IMG/VR virus record: IMGVR_UViG_3300037585_000217
Coordinates: 1-37,806 of that record
Source: a virus
DNA length: 37,806 nucleotides
Direction: 5' to 3' (one strand)
In this document: positions 17,103-26,182 of the stretch, piece after piece
Layout of the letters: each line of letters opens with the position of its first letter
Position numbering within the stretch: position 1 is the first letter of the stretch
Position numbers and translations under genes: made by a program
The notes under the pieces: model-generated
Databases searched by the model: none
Seen by the model: the letters and a program-made list of their open reading frames with translations, nothing else
What the model was told of the DNA's origin: nothing

Positions 17103-19364
17103 ATGTTACAATTTCAGGGATTTAAACCAGACGCATTGAATCGCATGGCTAAGACTATGGGATACTCAGGAGACATGAAGGAGTTTGATAGATTCCTAAA
17201 TGAGAATCCTGACAAAAAAGAGATGATGGATGTGTACTCTGAAAAAGCTAGAGAGATGATGATGGGTGGCTATGTAAAAGGCTATGCTAATGGTGGTGTT
17301 GTAGAAAAAGATTACAGAGCAGAGTACCAAGCTGCTGTTGAAAGTGCAAGACGACAAAGAGCAGAAGGTTTTATGGGAAGAGAGGTACTTCCGGGTGAAA
17401 TGTCTTATGAAGATTTTGCTGCTAACAGACGAAATATGGATCAATCTGGTGGATTACAGATGGCTCCAGCAGCAGCAACAGTTCTACCTATGGACTATGT
17501 ACCCAATCTTACTGCAGAGAAATTTGGACAAGCAGCCAACTCACCAATGATGGCTAACCCCGGATTACCTAATCAAGGCAGAGAACAAACTATAGGACAA
17601 GCAGCCAACCCACAAGCAACAGCACCCACATCACCAGTAGACTACACACAAGGGCCAGTGCCTCAGTCAACTGGGTATCAGGGTGGTACTATAGCAGAGG
17701 CCATAAGTAATAGGGCTTTTACTCCTGCTTTACCATATGGTACAACTGTACAACCAGTAGGAACTGCTTTTAATCAAAATCAAGCTGTAGACACTACACT
17801 TGGACAAGTATCAGGAACTATTGCACCAACAGCTACAACAGCTACAACTGCACAGGCCACAGGACAAGCAGCAACACCAGCTACAACAATGACTGCAGGT
17901 ACTGCAGCCACTGAGGTTGGCATAGCCACAGACACTCTTACTGCAGCACAAGGAGCCGTAGATCCTAGAGCAGTAGTTGCTGCACAGACAACTGTTAATA
18001 CAGGTGTAAGCAACTTAAATGCTGTACAGGGTACAGGCATTCTTATGAGTAATCCAACACAACGTAAGATTGAGACAGGCGAACTTGTAAGTGGAGCAGC
18101 TAATGCTCAGACAGCAGCTAATTTTACTGAACAGGTGCAAGCTGCAGAGGCCACACCAACGAACAAAGCTACCGTACAAGGACAGTTAGAAGGATTGATG
18201 GCAGCCTTTGAAGGTGGTAATACACCTGCATGGGCAGCAGGGGCAATGCGTAACGTCACTACACAGATGGCTAACAGAGGTTTAGGTGCATCAAGCATGG
18301 CAGCACAGGCTCTTATACAGGGAGCTATGGAATCTGCACTACCAATAGCACAGGCCGATGCATCTATTATTGCACAATTTGAAGCACAGAACTTGTCAAA
18401 CCGTCAACAACGTGCTATGCTTGCAGCACAACAACGTGCCACATTTATGGGTATGGAATTTGATCAAGCATTTCAAGCAAGAGTACAAAACTCTGCACGT
18501 ATAGGTGACATAGCTAATATGAACTTTACTGCAGATCAACAAGTTGCATTAGAGAATAGTCGTGTAGCAAACACTGTTAATCTACAAAACTTAAATAATA
18601 GTCAGGCAATGGTAATGGCAGAAGCTGCTGCATTATCGCAGTTAGATATGGCAAACCTCTCTAATAGACAGCAAGCTGCAGTTATGAATGCTCAAAGCTT
18701 TATGCAAATGGATATGGCAAACTTATCTAGTCAACAGCAAACTGAAATGTTTAAAGCTCAGTCAAGAATACAATCGCTATTTACTGATCAAGCTGCTGAA
18801 AATGCTGCTAGACAGTTTAATGCTACAAGTCAAAATCAAACAGATCAATTCTTTGCATCACTTGCAAATACCACTTCTCAGTTTAACGCTTCACAGTCTA
18901 ATGCCCAAGCTCAGTTTAATGCAGGTCAGACAAATGCAATGGCAGAGTTTCAAGCAAATCTTAAAAACCAACGTGACCAATTTAATGCACAAAATAGATT
19001 AGTTATAGATCAAAATAATGCACAGTGGCGTAGACAAATTGCTACAGCAGATACTGTTGCTATAAATAGAGCAAATGAAATTAATGCAACAAACCTATTA
19101 GGAATGTCTACTCAGGCTTACAACGATCTGTGGCAATATTATTCTGATAGCATGGAATTTGCTTGGACAAGTGTAGAGAATGAACAAGAAAGAATAAATG
19201 AGTTATCACAAATTCAACTTGCAGGTAATATTGAAATGGATCTTTCAGAGTTAGCTTCAGAACAAGCACGATATAATAATAGAGCAAAAGGTTTTGGTAA
19301 TATGATAACTGAAATGTTTGTTGGTGGAACAGGGTTCCTTCCGGGCCTATTTAACAGAGGATAA
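17103..19364 (+). CDS. Internal virion protein candidate, Gln/Ala-rich (753 aa)
   Basis: The N-terminal 70 residues are globular in composition and include the glycine motif GGYVKGYANGG (residues 55-65), similar to GGYVTMANGG in the giant protein at 510-5219. Residues 110-300 are Ala/Thr/Gln/Pro low complexity. Residues 350-680 are a long Asn/Gln/Ala helix array with near-repeats (DMANLSNRQQAAVMNAQSF and DMANLSSQQQTEMFKAQSR; QFNASQSNAQAQFNAGQTNA). This plan is common to putative internal core or ejection proteins of marine podoviruses and differs from T7 gp14/gp15 in sequence. No enzymatic motif was seen. It starts 10 bases after the membrane protein gene. Confidence 0.6.
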   Translation: MLQFQGFKPDALNRMAKTMGYSGDMKEFDRFLNENPDKKEMMDVYSEKAREMMMGGYVKGYANGGVVEKDYRAEYQAAVESARRQRAEGFMGREVLPGEMSYEDFAANRRNMDQSGGLQMAPAAATVLPMDYVPNLTAEKFGQAANSPMMANPGLPNQGREQTIGQAANPQATAPTSPVDYTQGPVPQSTGYQGGTIAEAISNRAFTPALPYGTTVQPVGTAFNQNQAVDTTLGQVSGTIAPTATTATTAQATGQAATPATTMTAGTAATEVGIATDTLTAAQGAVDPRAVVAAQTTVNTGVSNLNAVQGTGILMSNPTQRKIETGELVSGAANAQTAANFTEQVQAAEATPTNKATVQGQLEGLMAAFEGGNTPAWAAGAMRNVTTQMANRGLGASSMAAQALIQGAMESALPIAQADASIIAQFEAQNLSNRQQRAMLAAQQRATFMGMEFDQAFQARVQNSARIGDIANMNFTADQQVALENSRVANTVNLQNLNNSQAMVMAEAAALSQLDMANLSNRQQAAVMNAQSFMQMDMANLSSQQQTEMFKAQSRIQSLFTDQAAENAARQFNATSQNQTDQFFASLANTTSQFNASQSNAQAQFNAGQTNAMAEFQANLKNQRDQFNAQNRLVIDQNNAQWRRQIATADTVAINRANEINATNLLGMSTQAYNDLWQYYSDSMEFAWTSVENEQERINELSQIQLAGNIEMDLSELASEQARYNNRAKGFGNMITEMFVGGTGFLPGLFNRG

Positions 19365-19369
19365 TATAA

Positions 19370-19567
19370 ATGTATGGAACAGAAGCAATAGCAGCATATA
19401 AAAATCTACAGATGCCAAAAGAAGAAATTAAAAAACCTAGTAGAAAAAAGTTTGGATTATTGTCACGCGATGAGGTAGAAGAACCACGTAAAACAAAATT
19501 ATCTCCAGAAGAAACAGTAAGTAGTTTAGTAAATAAACTTAGAAAAGCAAGACAAGGACTAGAATAA
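19370..19567 (+). CDS. Small basic protein (65 aa)
   Basis: The product starts MYGTEAIAAYKNLQMPKEEI and then has Lys-rich segments (KKPSRKKFGLLSRDEVEEPR) and a C-terminal helix (EETVSSLVNKLRKARQGLE). Not recognised. An AGAGGAT element precedes the ATG, and the stop overlaps the next start by one base, so it is translated as part of the internal-protein block. A minor virion component or assembly factor is plausible from context. Confidence 0.6.
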   Translation: MYGTEAIAAYKNLQMPKEEIKKPSRKKFGLLSRDEVEEPRKTKLSPEETVSSLVNKLRKARQGLE

Positions 19568-20094
19568 TGGAACAACCTAATTTTGATGGACCAATAGCAG
19601 GAATGGGGTTAACCCATGAGTTAGGTGCAAGACCTTGGCAACAACCTCCTCAGTATTCTACTGTTGACGAAGCAATGCAATTTTATGGATCTAAACTTGA
19701 AAATGAAAACTTTCAAGATTCTTTATTTGATGTATTAGAATTAGGAATACCTGTTACAACAATAGCCAACTCCATACAAACGAGTGGAACGATGCAGGGA
19801 AAGCACAGTATAGATGTTGGTATCTTGGTTCTTCCTGTACTTATGGAGTCTATTGCACTTCTTGCAGATCAAGCAGGTATAAAGTATGATATGGGTATAG
19901 ATGAAAAACTAGATCCAAATGTAATTAAACCTACAAAATTAGCACTAGCGATGAAAAAAGTTGCAGACCAAGAAAATGAAACTGACAGAATGCTAGATGA
20001 TAGTTTAGAACGTAACATAAATGAGGATATGGTAGAGCCTATTATAGAAGAGCCACAGGTTCCTACTGGTGGACTTATGGGAAGGAGCGTTTAA
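19567..20094 (+). CDS. Conserved marine-phage structural-block protein (175 aa)
   Basis: The sequence PIAGMGLTHELGARPWQQPP leads into EAMQFYGSKLENENFQDSLF, then LELGIPVTTIANSIQTSGTM and GKHSIDVGILVLPVLMESIA. I recognise this order from a family widespread in marine podoviruses and myoviruses, usually annotated only as hypothetical or structural. The middle part is hydrophobic enough (residues 80-105) to be a buried helix pair or a membrane-interacting segment. The C-terminus is acidic and ends in GGLMGRSV. The next gene starts directly at the stop (TAAATG). Function unknown. Confidence 0.65.
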   Translation: MEQPNFDGPIAGMGLTHELGARPWQQPPQYSTVDEAMQFYGSKLENENFQDSLFDVLELGIPVTTIANSIQTSGTMQGKHSIDVGILVLPVLMESIALLADQAGIKYDMGIDEKLDPNVIKPTKLALAMKKVADQENETDRMLDDSLERNINEDMVEPIIEEPQVPTGGLMGRSV

Positions 20095-21294
20095 ATGGGA
20101 TTTATATTAGATACACTTGGATATTCTGCACAACGTGGTGCTGATATTGCAGAACAAAATCGTATAGCAGACAGAAAACAAAAAGAGTCTTTTAGCTTGT
20201 TAGATTATCAATTTGACCAAGATAAAAAAATGTTTGATATAAAACAAACTAGAGCAGAAAAACAAATAGAGGATAAAGCAAAAAGAGATCAAGACAAAGA
20301 ACTCAATGATAAAATAAAAGAGGCAAGTTTATATTTTAAGCCTGATAAAATGAGTGTTATTACATCAAAAGGAATATTAGGTTTAAATCTTGCGATTGAA
20401 CAAGCAAAAAATTATGTTGCAAATGGATATGATCCAAATACCATGATGGACATAAGCGATTTAAATGTTGATCCAAAAGATTTAGATTTAAATACATTTT
20501 CAGGTAGATTTAAAAGAATACCAAAAACAGATTCAAAAACTGCATCTACTTTTGAAGGTGAGTATATAAGGTTAAACAGTTTAGCTTTAAGAGAAACAGA
20601 CCCACAAAAGAAAGAACAATATAATAATCAAGCAAAGAAAATTCTAGCACTCACTAAAGAAAAAGAAAGTGATGGACAATTTTTATCATCTAAACAATCA
20701 ATAAGTGCACTTATACAAGACACTACTACTTCTTTGTTTGAAAATTATAATCAAGTAGAAAGAGATCAAAGTGGAGTTATTATAGGAAGACTAAGAGACG
20801 GAAATTCTGCAAATGCAGCCTATCTATTTAATATGGCTGCGGATCTTTTAACAAAAAAACATGATCGTGATAACACTATGCCCAAACAACAAGGATGGAT
20901 AGATAGAAGTAATACACAATTTTGGGCTGGAGTTGAATCTTTAAGAACACAAGCAACCCAAATACGAGCCGAACATCTAAATAATGTTATTGACAGCTTT
21001 AAAAGACAGACTAATTTACCCGACAATCCTAGTGATATGGATATAGATACGTATAATACGGCAATAAAAAATGCAAGACTAGGTGAGGGTAGCATGTCTT
21101 TTAGGTTACCAGCATCTGCAGAAAAGGCTACAGATTATTATGCAAACAAAGAAGCTCTTTTAAGGGATAAAAATAAATTTAAAGCAAACGATATTGTTCC
21201 CTTTTACGAGCAATTAGATGATGGCACTCAAGTAGTAAAATATTATTTATTTGGCTCTTTTGGTCCACCAACACTTTTAGGCTTTAAAGAGTAA
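20095..21294 (+). CDS. Putative internal virion protein (399 aa)
   Basis: GGAG lies upstream of the ATG, inside the end of the preceding gene. The N-terminus is short and hydrophobic (MGFILDTLGYSAQRG). A long charged coiled-coil follows (residues 20-80, EKQIEDKAKRDQDKELNDKI), then a mixed helical body (residues 90-360). A compact end (DGTQVVKYYLFGSFGPPTLL) looks like strands. No family recognised. Its place between the conserved 175-residue protein and the 1262-residue protein corresponds to T7 gp15, so a role in the internal core and DNA ejection is a positional inference. Confidence 0.55.
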   Translation: MGFILDTLGYSAQRGADIAEQNRIADRKQKESFSLLDYQFDQDKKMFDIKQTRAEKQIEDKAKRDQDKELNDKIKEASLYFKPDKMSVITSKGILGLNLAIEQAKNYVANGYDPNTMMDISDLNVDPKDLDLNTFSGRFKRIPKTDSKTASTFEGEYIRLNSLALRETDPQKKEQYNNQAKKILALTKEKESDGQFLSSKQSISALIQDTTTSLFENYNQVERDQSGVIIGRLRDGNSANAAYLFNMAADLLTKKHDRDNTMPKQQGWIDRSNTQFWAGVESLRTQATQIRAEHLNNVIDSFKRQTNLPDNPSDMDIDTYNTAIKNARLGEGSMSFRLPASAEKATDYYANKEALLRDKNKFKANDIVPFYEQLDDGTQVVKYYLFGSFGPPTLLGFKE

Positions 21295-21300
21295 TTATAA

Positions 21301-24300
21301 ATGGCTGAATTTATAGAGTTAAATGACCCAGATATAAATAAATTTTCTTCGTTTTTATTAGACAATACTAACAAAAATGAAGAAGAAACAAAAGAAGAAA
21401 TTTCTATTGAAACGGGTAATAATGATGCAAAATATGATCAAATCTTTACTTTAGATAACGGTAGAGCTATAACTCAAGAAGACTTAAGTTATTATAATAA
21501 TAATCCTCTTGTACCTGCTCCAAAACACATACAAGATTTAAGGGAACAACTAGAAACGAACCCAAATAAAGTTAATGTAAATTCAGACCCTTGGTTAGAA
21601 GATGCTCTTCAAGAAGATGACAGATCTAGGCGAGAAAAATTTGAGGATAATAGAGATAAACGAGAAGCTCAATGGGAAAGTAATGCAAAAGAACTAGGCA
21701 TGTCTAGATATGATTATGTAGAAAATGTTGTTGGTCCTTCAATGAAATCAGAAGAATCTGCAGCACTCAATGCATGGTTAGAATACATGCCGGGAGGAGC
21801 AAATTTTCTTATTAATCTAGGAGATGATGTAGGTTGGGGAACCAGTGCTTTTACCGATGGAGTAGAGGCTATCTTAGATAATAGTGAAGAAGGGCTAGGT
21901 ATTACGAGTAGTATTATTAATTCAATTCAAAATGTGGAATCTAGAAGAGTTATTAATCCTTTTGATGAACGACTGTACATGGACTCTGGAAATTCAAATG
22001 CAGAGATTGCAGATCAAGTATCAAAACAAATGGGTTCTTTCTTTGAATTTTTAGCTGTATCTCCTGCTACAATTCCGTTACAAGCATCAACAAAAGCTAT
22101 GGGGGCGTATCGTGTAGCTGCCAATCAAACTAAGCAAGCAGAAAGAATACTTAAAAACCCTAAAGAATTAAAAAAATTAACAGAACAAATAGAAGATATA
22201 AATGGTATTTTTTCAACAATATTAAATACAGAAATTAAAACAGTTGATGATGTTTTAGATGCTCAGACAACAATTAAATTAAATAAAATAGAAAAAAACT
22301 ATTTAGGATTATATCTTGGAAATGAAAAAAATGTTCGTGCTGAAAGATTAAGGGCTGCACAACTAACTGCTAGTAAAAATCCAGAAGTAATGGAAGAGTT
22401 AATTTTAGAGTTTGAGTTTAAAGATGGTAAAAGAGTACGAGATATAAGTAAAAGAAACGAAGATGGTAATCTTGTTGTGGACCCAAAAAAAATAAGAGAA
22501 GAAGGAAAAAAATTACTTAAAGAAAAACAAGAGTGGTTAGATAATGATGGTGTTAATTTAGATGATCTAGATTTATTAGATAGCGAGAATCCTTTATTAA
22601 TTCCAATCTTAGAACCAGATAAATTAACAGCTATGACAGCAGTGATATCAGAATTAAAAGTATCATTTCCAAAATCATTTCAAAAAAACAAACCTAATAT
22701 AGATAGTATATTTGAACTCTTAATTAAAGGTGATTTAACTGAAGAGGGAATAAAACACAACACTAAACTTAGAGATATAATGACAAAGTATAATTTAAGT
22801 TTAGATGACTATATTTTAATGAGTATTGGAAGTGCATCAGATGCAGGTAGAGTTCTACAAAAATTTAGAGCAATAAAAGAGGCAGGAGTTAGATCAACAA
22901 GTAAAACAAAAAAAGATATAGCAAAAGAAAACAAAGAAGTAGCAGCCTATGCAAACAGATTTTTTCACGCGGCTCAACGTGTTGAAGGTGTAAGACGAGG
23001 TGCATTAGTATCTAACATATTTACAGCAGCTAGAAACTATCAGTCAATGTTGATTAGAAACCCGATAGAGGGATTACATAATGTAATTGAATCAGCTATT
23101 CTTATGTATGCAGAAAAAGGTTTAAAAGAAGCAGGTAAAGCATATAATCCTTTTGCAGCTATACGGGATAAGGCTATAGGGGCAAAGGGTGTTGCAAGAG
23201 ATAACTACGGATTAGCTTTTAAACATATTGGTTATATTTATAGTAGACCAGATCTAGGAATGGACTTTACAAAATTATTACTAGACAGACCAAAATTTTT
23301 AAAGGAGTTCTCACGTTTAACTGATAACTTAAATGAAATTTTAACTGCTAAAGGAAGAGGAAAAGGAGGCGTATTTGATACTATCATAAGTCCTTATGAA
23401 GACTTTGTCAACGGTATAAATATATTTAATAGAACTCAAGAACAGTGGATACGTCAAGGAGTTGTTATTGCTGAAATGGAACGATTAGTAAAAAGACACT
23501 ATGGTTTAGATTTTTTAGATGTCATTCGTGGTAAACCAGTAAATGGAAAAAAATATTCTATACCAGATTTTATAGATGATAGTCCAGCCTTAGTTCCAAA
23601 AGGTCAACCTAGTTTTGTGAACTTAATTGATTCAGCAGTGCATAAAGCTCTACGTAATACTTACGGTGCAGCACCTGACCTTCCTATTTTTAGAAGATTT
23701 ACTAACTTTCTTACACGAAATCTTGGTACAGCATTTATTCCGTTTCCAAGATATTTATTTACTAATTTAGAATTACTTTCTCAAAATCTGGGTGGTGGAT
23801 TTATTCCTCTTTTCCAGTTTTTAACTAATAAAGTTTTTCTTCCAAAAGGTAAACCTAAATATGATGTAGTAAGTGAAAAAAATAGACAACGAATAGCAAA
23901 TCATATAATTGGGTTAACCATTGTGGGTACTGCGTTTGGAGCTAGACAAGCAGGTGTTCTCTCATCAGTAGATCCCACAAAAATAGAATCCGATGTTTTG
24001 GAAAAAACTTTTGGTAAAGGATCTATGGATATTTCTTTAGTTGGAACAAATGTTGTACCATTAATTTATTTAGGAAATGTTATGGCAGACATATATGAAG
24101 GTGGGGGTGAATATGCTGCAAAGAAATTTGATAGAAAAAAGTTTATGCAAACCATTACTGGTACTTTATTTAGAGCAGGTGCTGCTAGAGACATTGTAGA
24201 TGACTTGTTAGATAGATTAGAGGGTGTAAATTTAGATGATGGAAATGCATTTGCCAGAATTTTTGGATCATGGGTAGGAAGTTATACAAGTGGATTCTTT

Positions 24301-25089
24301 AATTTTATGAACCAAGGATTTGATGCACAAAGATACTTTAATTGGAGAACTCAAACAAAAAAAGAAACTAGACAAGATATATCAGGACTAAATGCTGGTG
24401 AAACATTTAAAGAGTACTTTTTAAGGCCATATAGAAGTAAAGGAATGTTAGACAGCCCCAGTGATGAAAGAAATTACCCAGACAAGATTGTTATGGGAAA
24501 GGGTTATACTGACACAGATCGTTTAGGGCCAGTAGATAGAGGAAATGTAGGTGCAAAATTATTTCTAGGATCAACACTAGAAGAACAAGAAAATTTTGTT
24601 GAAAAATATTTACTTGAAGTAGGCATACCACCTTATACACTTGGTCAAAAAAGTCAGTTAGTATCTGTTCAAACTACAGTAAATGAGTATATAAATAACT
24701 TACTGCCTTCAATAATATTAAACACTTACTCACGAGAAAGAGACGTTTTAATTCCAGAATATAGAAGTAAAACAGAGGAATATAAAAAGGCAAATCCGTA
24801 TAAAAGATGGAGATTTTCTATTATACAAGAAGATATTCTTAATCAAGTTGCAAAACATAGAGATGCAATGACAAAGGTTTCTAAAAATAATAAAATAGCC
24901 TTAAAATATAAAAATACAAAAAAGAATATTTTTATACTGTCTCAACAATACAGAAAGATTCCTCCTAGAATAAAAGATATAGTACAACAAGACTTTGAGG
25001 AGGAACATAGACGAGAGGTAGATACTTCAAAAGAAACAGATCTTGAGTGGTTAATTAAAGAATCAAAAAGAAGAATTTACAATAGGTAG
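21301..25089 (+). CDS. Large internal/ejection protein candidate (1262 aa)
   Basis: This is the last rightward gene and the second largest, occupying the place of T7 gp16. The N-terminal 120 residues are acidic and disordered. A helical body follows with a conserved-looking core (HAAQRVEGVRRGALVSNIFT, RNYQSMLIRNPIEGLHNVIE). A segment TAFIPFPRYLFTNLELLSQN precedes a hydrophobic stretch at about 869-885 (IIGLTIVGTAFGARQAG) that could enter a membrane. The C-terminal third contains PYRSKGMLDSPSDERNYPDK and a helical end. I saw no lysozyme or transglycosylase active-site motif, unlike T7 gp16. It ends 25 bases before the convergent terminator. The ejection role is inferred from size, order and composition. 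Confidence 0.6.
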   Translation: MAEFIELNDPDINKFSSFLLDNTNKNEEETKEEISIETGNNDAKYDQIFTLDNGRAITQEDLSYYNNNPLVPAPKHIQDLREQLETNPNKVNVNSDPWLEDALQEDDRSRREKFEDNRDKREAQWESNAKELGMSRYDYVENVVGPSMKSEESAALNAWLEYMPGGANFLINLGDDVGWGTSAFTDGVEAILDNSEEGLGITSSIINSIQNVESRRVINPFDERLYMDSGNSNAEIADQVSKQMGSFFEFLAVSPATIPLQASTKAMGAYRVAANQTKQAERILKNPKELKKLTEQIEDINGIFSTILNTEIKTVDDVLDAQTTIKLNKIEKNYLGLYLGNEKNVRAERLRAAQLTASKNPEVMEELILEFEFKDGKRVRDISKRNEDGNLVVDPKKIREEGKKLLKEKQEWLDNDGVNLDDLDLLDSENPLLIPILEPDKLTAMTAVISELKVSFPKSFQKNKPNIDSIFELLIKGDLTEEGIKHNTKLRDIMTKYNLSLDDYILMSIGSASDAGRVLQKFRAIKEAGVRSTSKTKKDIAKENKEVAAYANRFFHAAQRVEGVRRGALVSNIFTAARNYQSMLIRNPIEGLHNVIESAILMYAEKGLKEAGKAYNPFAAIRDKAIGAKGVARDNYGLAFKHIGYIYSRPDLGMDFTKLLLDRPKFLKEFSRLTDNLNEILTAKGRGKGGVFDTIISPYEDFVNGINIFNRTQEQWIRQGVVIAEMERLVKRHYGLDFLDVIRGKPVNGKKYSIPDFIDDSPALVPKGQPSFVNLIDSAVHKALRNTYGAAPDLPIFRRFTNFLTRNLGTAFIPFPRYLFTNLELLSQNLGGGFIPLFQFLTNKVFLPKGKPKYDVVSEKNRQRIANHIIGLTIVGTAFGARQAGVLSSVDPTKIESDVLEKTFGKGSMDISLVGTNVVPLIYLGNVMADIYEGGGEYAAKKFDRKKFMQTITGTLFRAGAARDIVDDLLDRLEGVNLDDGNAFARIFGSWVGSYTSGFFNFMNQGFDAQRYFNWRTQTKKETRQDISGLNAGETFKEYFLRPYRSKGMLDSPSDERNYPDKIVMGKGYTDTDRLGPVDRGNVGAKLFLGSTLEEQENFVEKYLLEVGIPPYTLGQKSQLVSVQTTVNEYINNLLPSIILNTYSRERDVLIPEYRSKTEEYKKANPYKRWRFSIIQEDILNQVAKHRDAMTKVSKNNKIALKYKNTKKNIFILSQQYRKIPPRIKDIVQQDFEEEHRREVDTSKETDLEWLIKESKRRIYNR
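23383..23411 (-). promoter_or_regulatory. Antisense sigma-70 promoter candidate with internal inverted repeat
   Basis: On the minus strand, TTGACA (23411-23406), a 17-base spacer and TATGAT (23388-23383) form a near-consensus promoter. It lies antisense within the 1262-residue gene. A perfect 6-base inverted repeat (CATAAG-TC-CTTATG, 23385-23398) overlaps the -10 and spacer. The coding frame runs straight through, so chance cannot be excluded. Confidence 0.3.
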
Positions 25090-25114
25090 GGTAAACTACT
25101 AATAAAATAAATAA

Positions 25115-25140
25115 GGGGGCAACTAAGCCCCCATTTTTTT
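25115..25140. terminator. Bidirectional intrinsic terminator between convergent operons
   Basis: GGGGGC (25115-25120) and GCCCCC (25127-25132) form a perfect stem around AACTAA. A run of T follows on the plus strand (25134-25140), and A-rich sequence on the other side (AATAAAATAAATAA) serves the minus strand. It lies between the last rightward gene and the last leftward gene, and it overlaps the mazG stop. Confidence 0.9.
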
Positions 25141-25468
25141 ATCTCTTATCACCACTTCCACCTATGGTGTTGTTGTCCATCCTATCACGAAGCTTTGCCT
25201 GATTCAAACCTGCAATCGTACCAAGTGATAGATTGAGATCAGTTGCAAGTGCAGCACAGTACCATAACACATCACCTATCTCACTGGCTATGTCATCACG
25301 CCAAGTGGGTGGCATGTTAGCCACACCATCCCTCATTAACTTCTTTACTTTATTTGCTACCTCTCCTGCCTCTCCTGCTAATCCCAATGCAGGATATGAT
25401 ATCTTATACTTGTCATCGTATATTGCTGACTTAGCTGATGATATTTGATATGAATTAAAGTTTGTCAT
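25139..25468 (-). CDS. mazG: MazG-like nucleotide pyrophosphohydrolase
   Basis: The all-alpha NTP-PPase signature is complete. GLAGEAGEVANKVKK gives the E33xxE36 pair, and DIASEIGDVLWYCAALA gives E63xxD66, which together bind magnesium. MazG-type enzymes hydrolyse (d)NTPs, and some lower ppGpp or damaged nucleotides; marine phages carry them often. I start it at 25468 (109 residues) because GAAGGAG lies 9 bases upstream. A longer frame from 25519 would overlap the preceding gene by 50 bases and has a poor ribosome site. It is the last gene of the leftward operon, and its stop touches the terminator. The substrate cannot be read from sequence. Confidence 0.88.
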   Translation of the reverse strand: MTNFNSYQISSAKSAIYDDKYKISYPALGLAGEAGEVANKVKKLMRDGVANMPPTWRDDIASEIGDVLWYCAALATDLNLSLGTIAGLNQAKLRDRMDNNTIGGSGDKR

Positions 25469-25469
25469 T

Positions 25470-25718
25470 TTATATTTCTCCTTCAACCATTTCTCTGCCT
25501 CTTTCTCTAACTTGTTCATGCTTAGTAACTCTCTTTAAATTTTCACTAAACGCTTTATTAAAGCCCCTATTCCACTCCCTAAATTGCATAGTGTCCATAT
25601 GGAAAGGGTTGTTTACCCTACCTCTTTTAAAGTCTTCATAGCCTCGCTGAAATTGAACCTTCAGTGGGGCATCATATTTTCCAAGACCTCTTTCTTTTCG
25701 TGTCAACATACGTTTCAT
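25470..25718 (-). CDS. Rmf-like small protein (82 aa)
   Basis: Residues 22-60 read QFQRGYEDFKRGRVNNPF and then EWNRGFNKAF, the pattern GYxxFxxGxxxNPF...EWxxGFxxA. That matches the ribosome modulation factor (Rmf) and related CrpP-like small domains. In bacteria Rmf binds the 30S subunit and drives 100S ribosome dimers in starvation. Phage and plasmid Rmf-like domains are common, and their roles are mostly unknown. The N-terminus (MKRMLTRKERGLGKYDAP) is basic, as expected for RNA contact. AAAGGAG precedes the ATG. It sits between the 63-residue gene and mazG. Family assignment is by motif; a ribosome role is inference. Confidence 0.65.
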   Translation of the reverse strand: MKRMLTRKERGLGKYDAPLKVQFQRGYEDFKRGRVNNPFHMDTMQFREWNRGFNKAFSENLKRVTKHEQVRERGREMVEGEI

Positions 25719-25910
25719 TTATGTCTCCTTTGATTTAAGTTTTCCTTTAAGTTCATCTGTCTTTGTATTCTGTATTGCCTGTACACATTGTGATATGTGA
25801 CTTAGTATATTCAGTGAGTTACTACCAGTAGACAGAGTACGTACAACACCCATGATGTCTTCATCTTTCTCATCTATTTCATAATCTTTATCTTCTACAG
25901 TTATTTTCAT
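25719..25910 (-). CDS. Small protein (63 aa), possibly DUF6447-like
   Basis: The start MKITVEDKDYEIDEKDEDIM (a strand pair reading xVTVxxxxYxI) followed by one helix (NILSHISQCVQAIQ) and a Lys-rich end resembles small phage proteins of the DUF6447 kind. I hold that only weakly. GAAGGAG lies close before the ATG, and the start overlaps the stop of the upstream gene (ATGA), so the two are translationally coupled. Function unknown. Confidence 0.55.
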   Translation of the reverse strand: MKITVEDKDYEIDEKDEDIMGVVRTLSTGSNSLNILSHISQCVQAIQNTKTDELKGKLKSKET

Positions 25911-26182
25911 TTGCTCTCCTTCTCTAATTGTTTCTCTAAATTAGCCATAGCTCTCCATGCTACTTGCGCCCAGTCTTCATCTAGTAAGTGTCTCATCAAT
26001 GCATCCAACTCATCCTTAGACTTTGTACGATCCCAGAATAAAGTCTCTGGTGTTTGTCCATGTTGTAGTCCACCTGTATATGATATCTTTGCTACTTGTG
26101 CAATAGCTCTAGGAAAGTATTTGATAAATCCTGTATACACAGGTATCGCTTTTCTTTCCTTACTATCAGTTGGTAATATCAT
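25907..26182 (-). CDS. dATP/dGTP diphosphohydrolase-like protein (DUF5664 type)
   Basis: The 91 residues follow the pattern of the dATP/dGTP diphosphohydrolase N-terminal family. DSKERKAIPVYTGFIKYFPR is followed by AIAQVAKISYTGGLQHGQTP, LFWDRTKSKDELDALMRHLL and a final WRAMANLEKQLE. The acidic/His residues of the ELDALMRHLLDED helix are likely metal ligands. The annotated activity is removal of purine deoxynucleotides from the pool. AAGGAG lies 7 bases before the ATG. Immediately upstream is the ribonucleotide reductase, and MazG follows two genes later, so this is a nucleotide-pool block. The reaction in this phage is not known. Confidence 0.75.
   Translation of the reverse strand: MILPTDSKERKAIPVYTGFIKYFPRAIAQVAKISYTGGLQHGQTPETLFWDRTKSKDELDALMRHLLDEDWAQVAWRAMANLEKQLEKESK

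Noticed and set aside
25469-25519. N-terminal extension of MazG to 25519
   Set aside because: It overlaps the Rmf-like gene by 50 bases and lacks a good ribosome site. GAAGGAG precedes the ATG at 25468.
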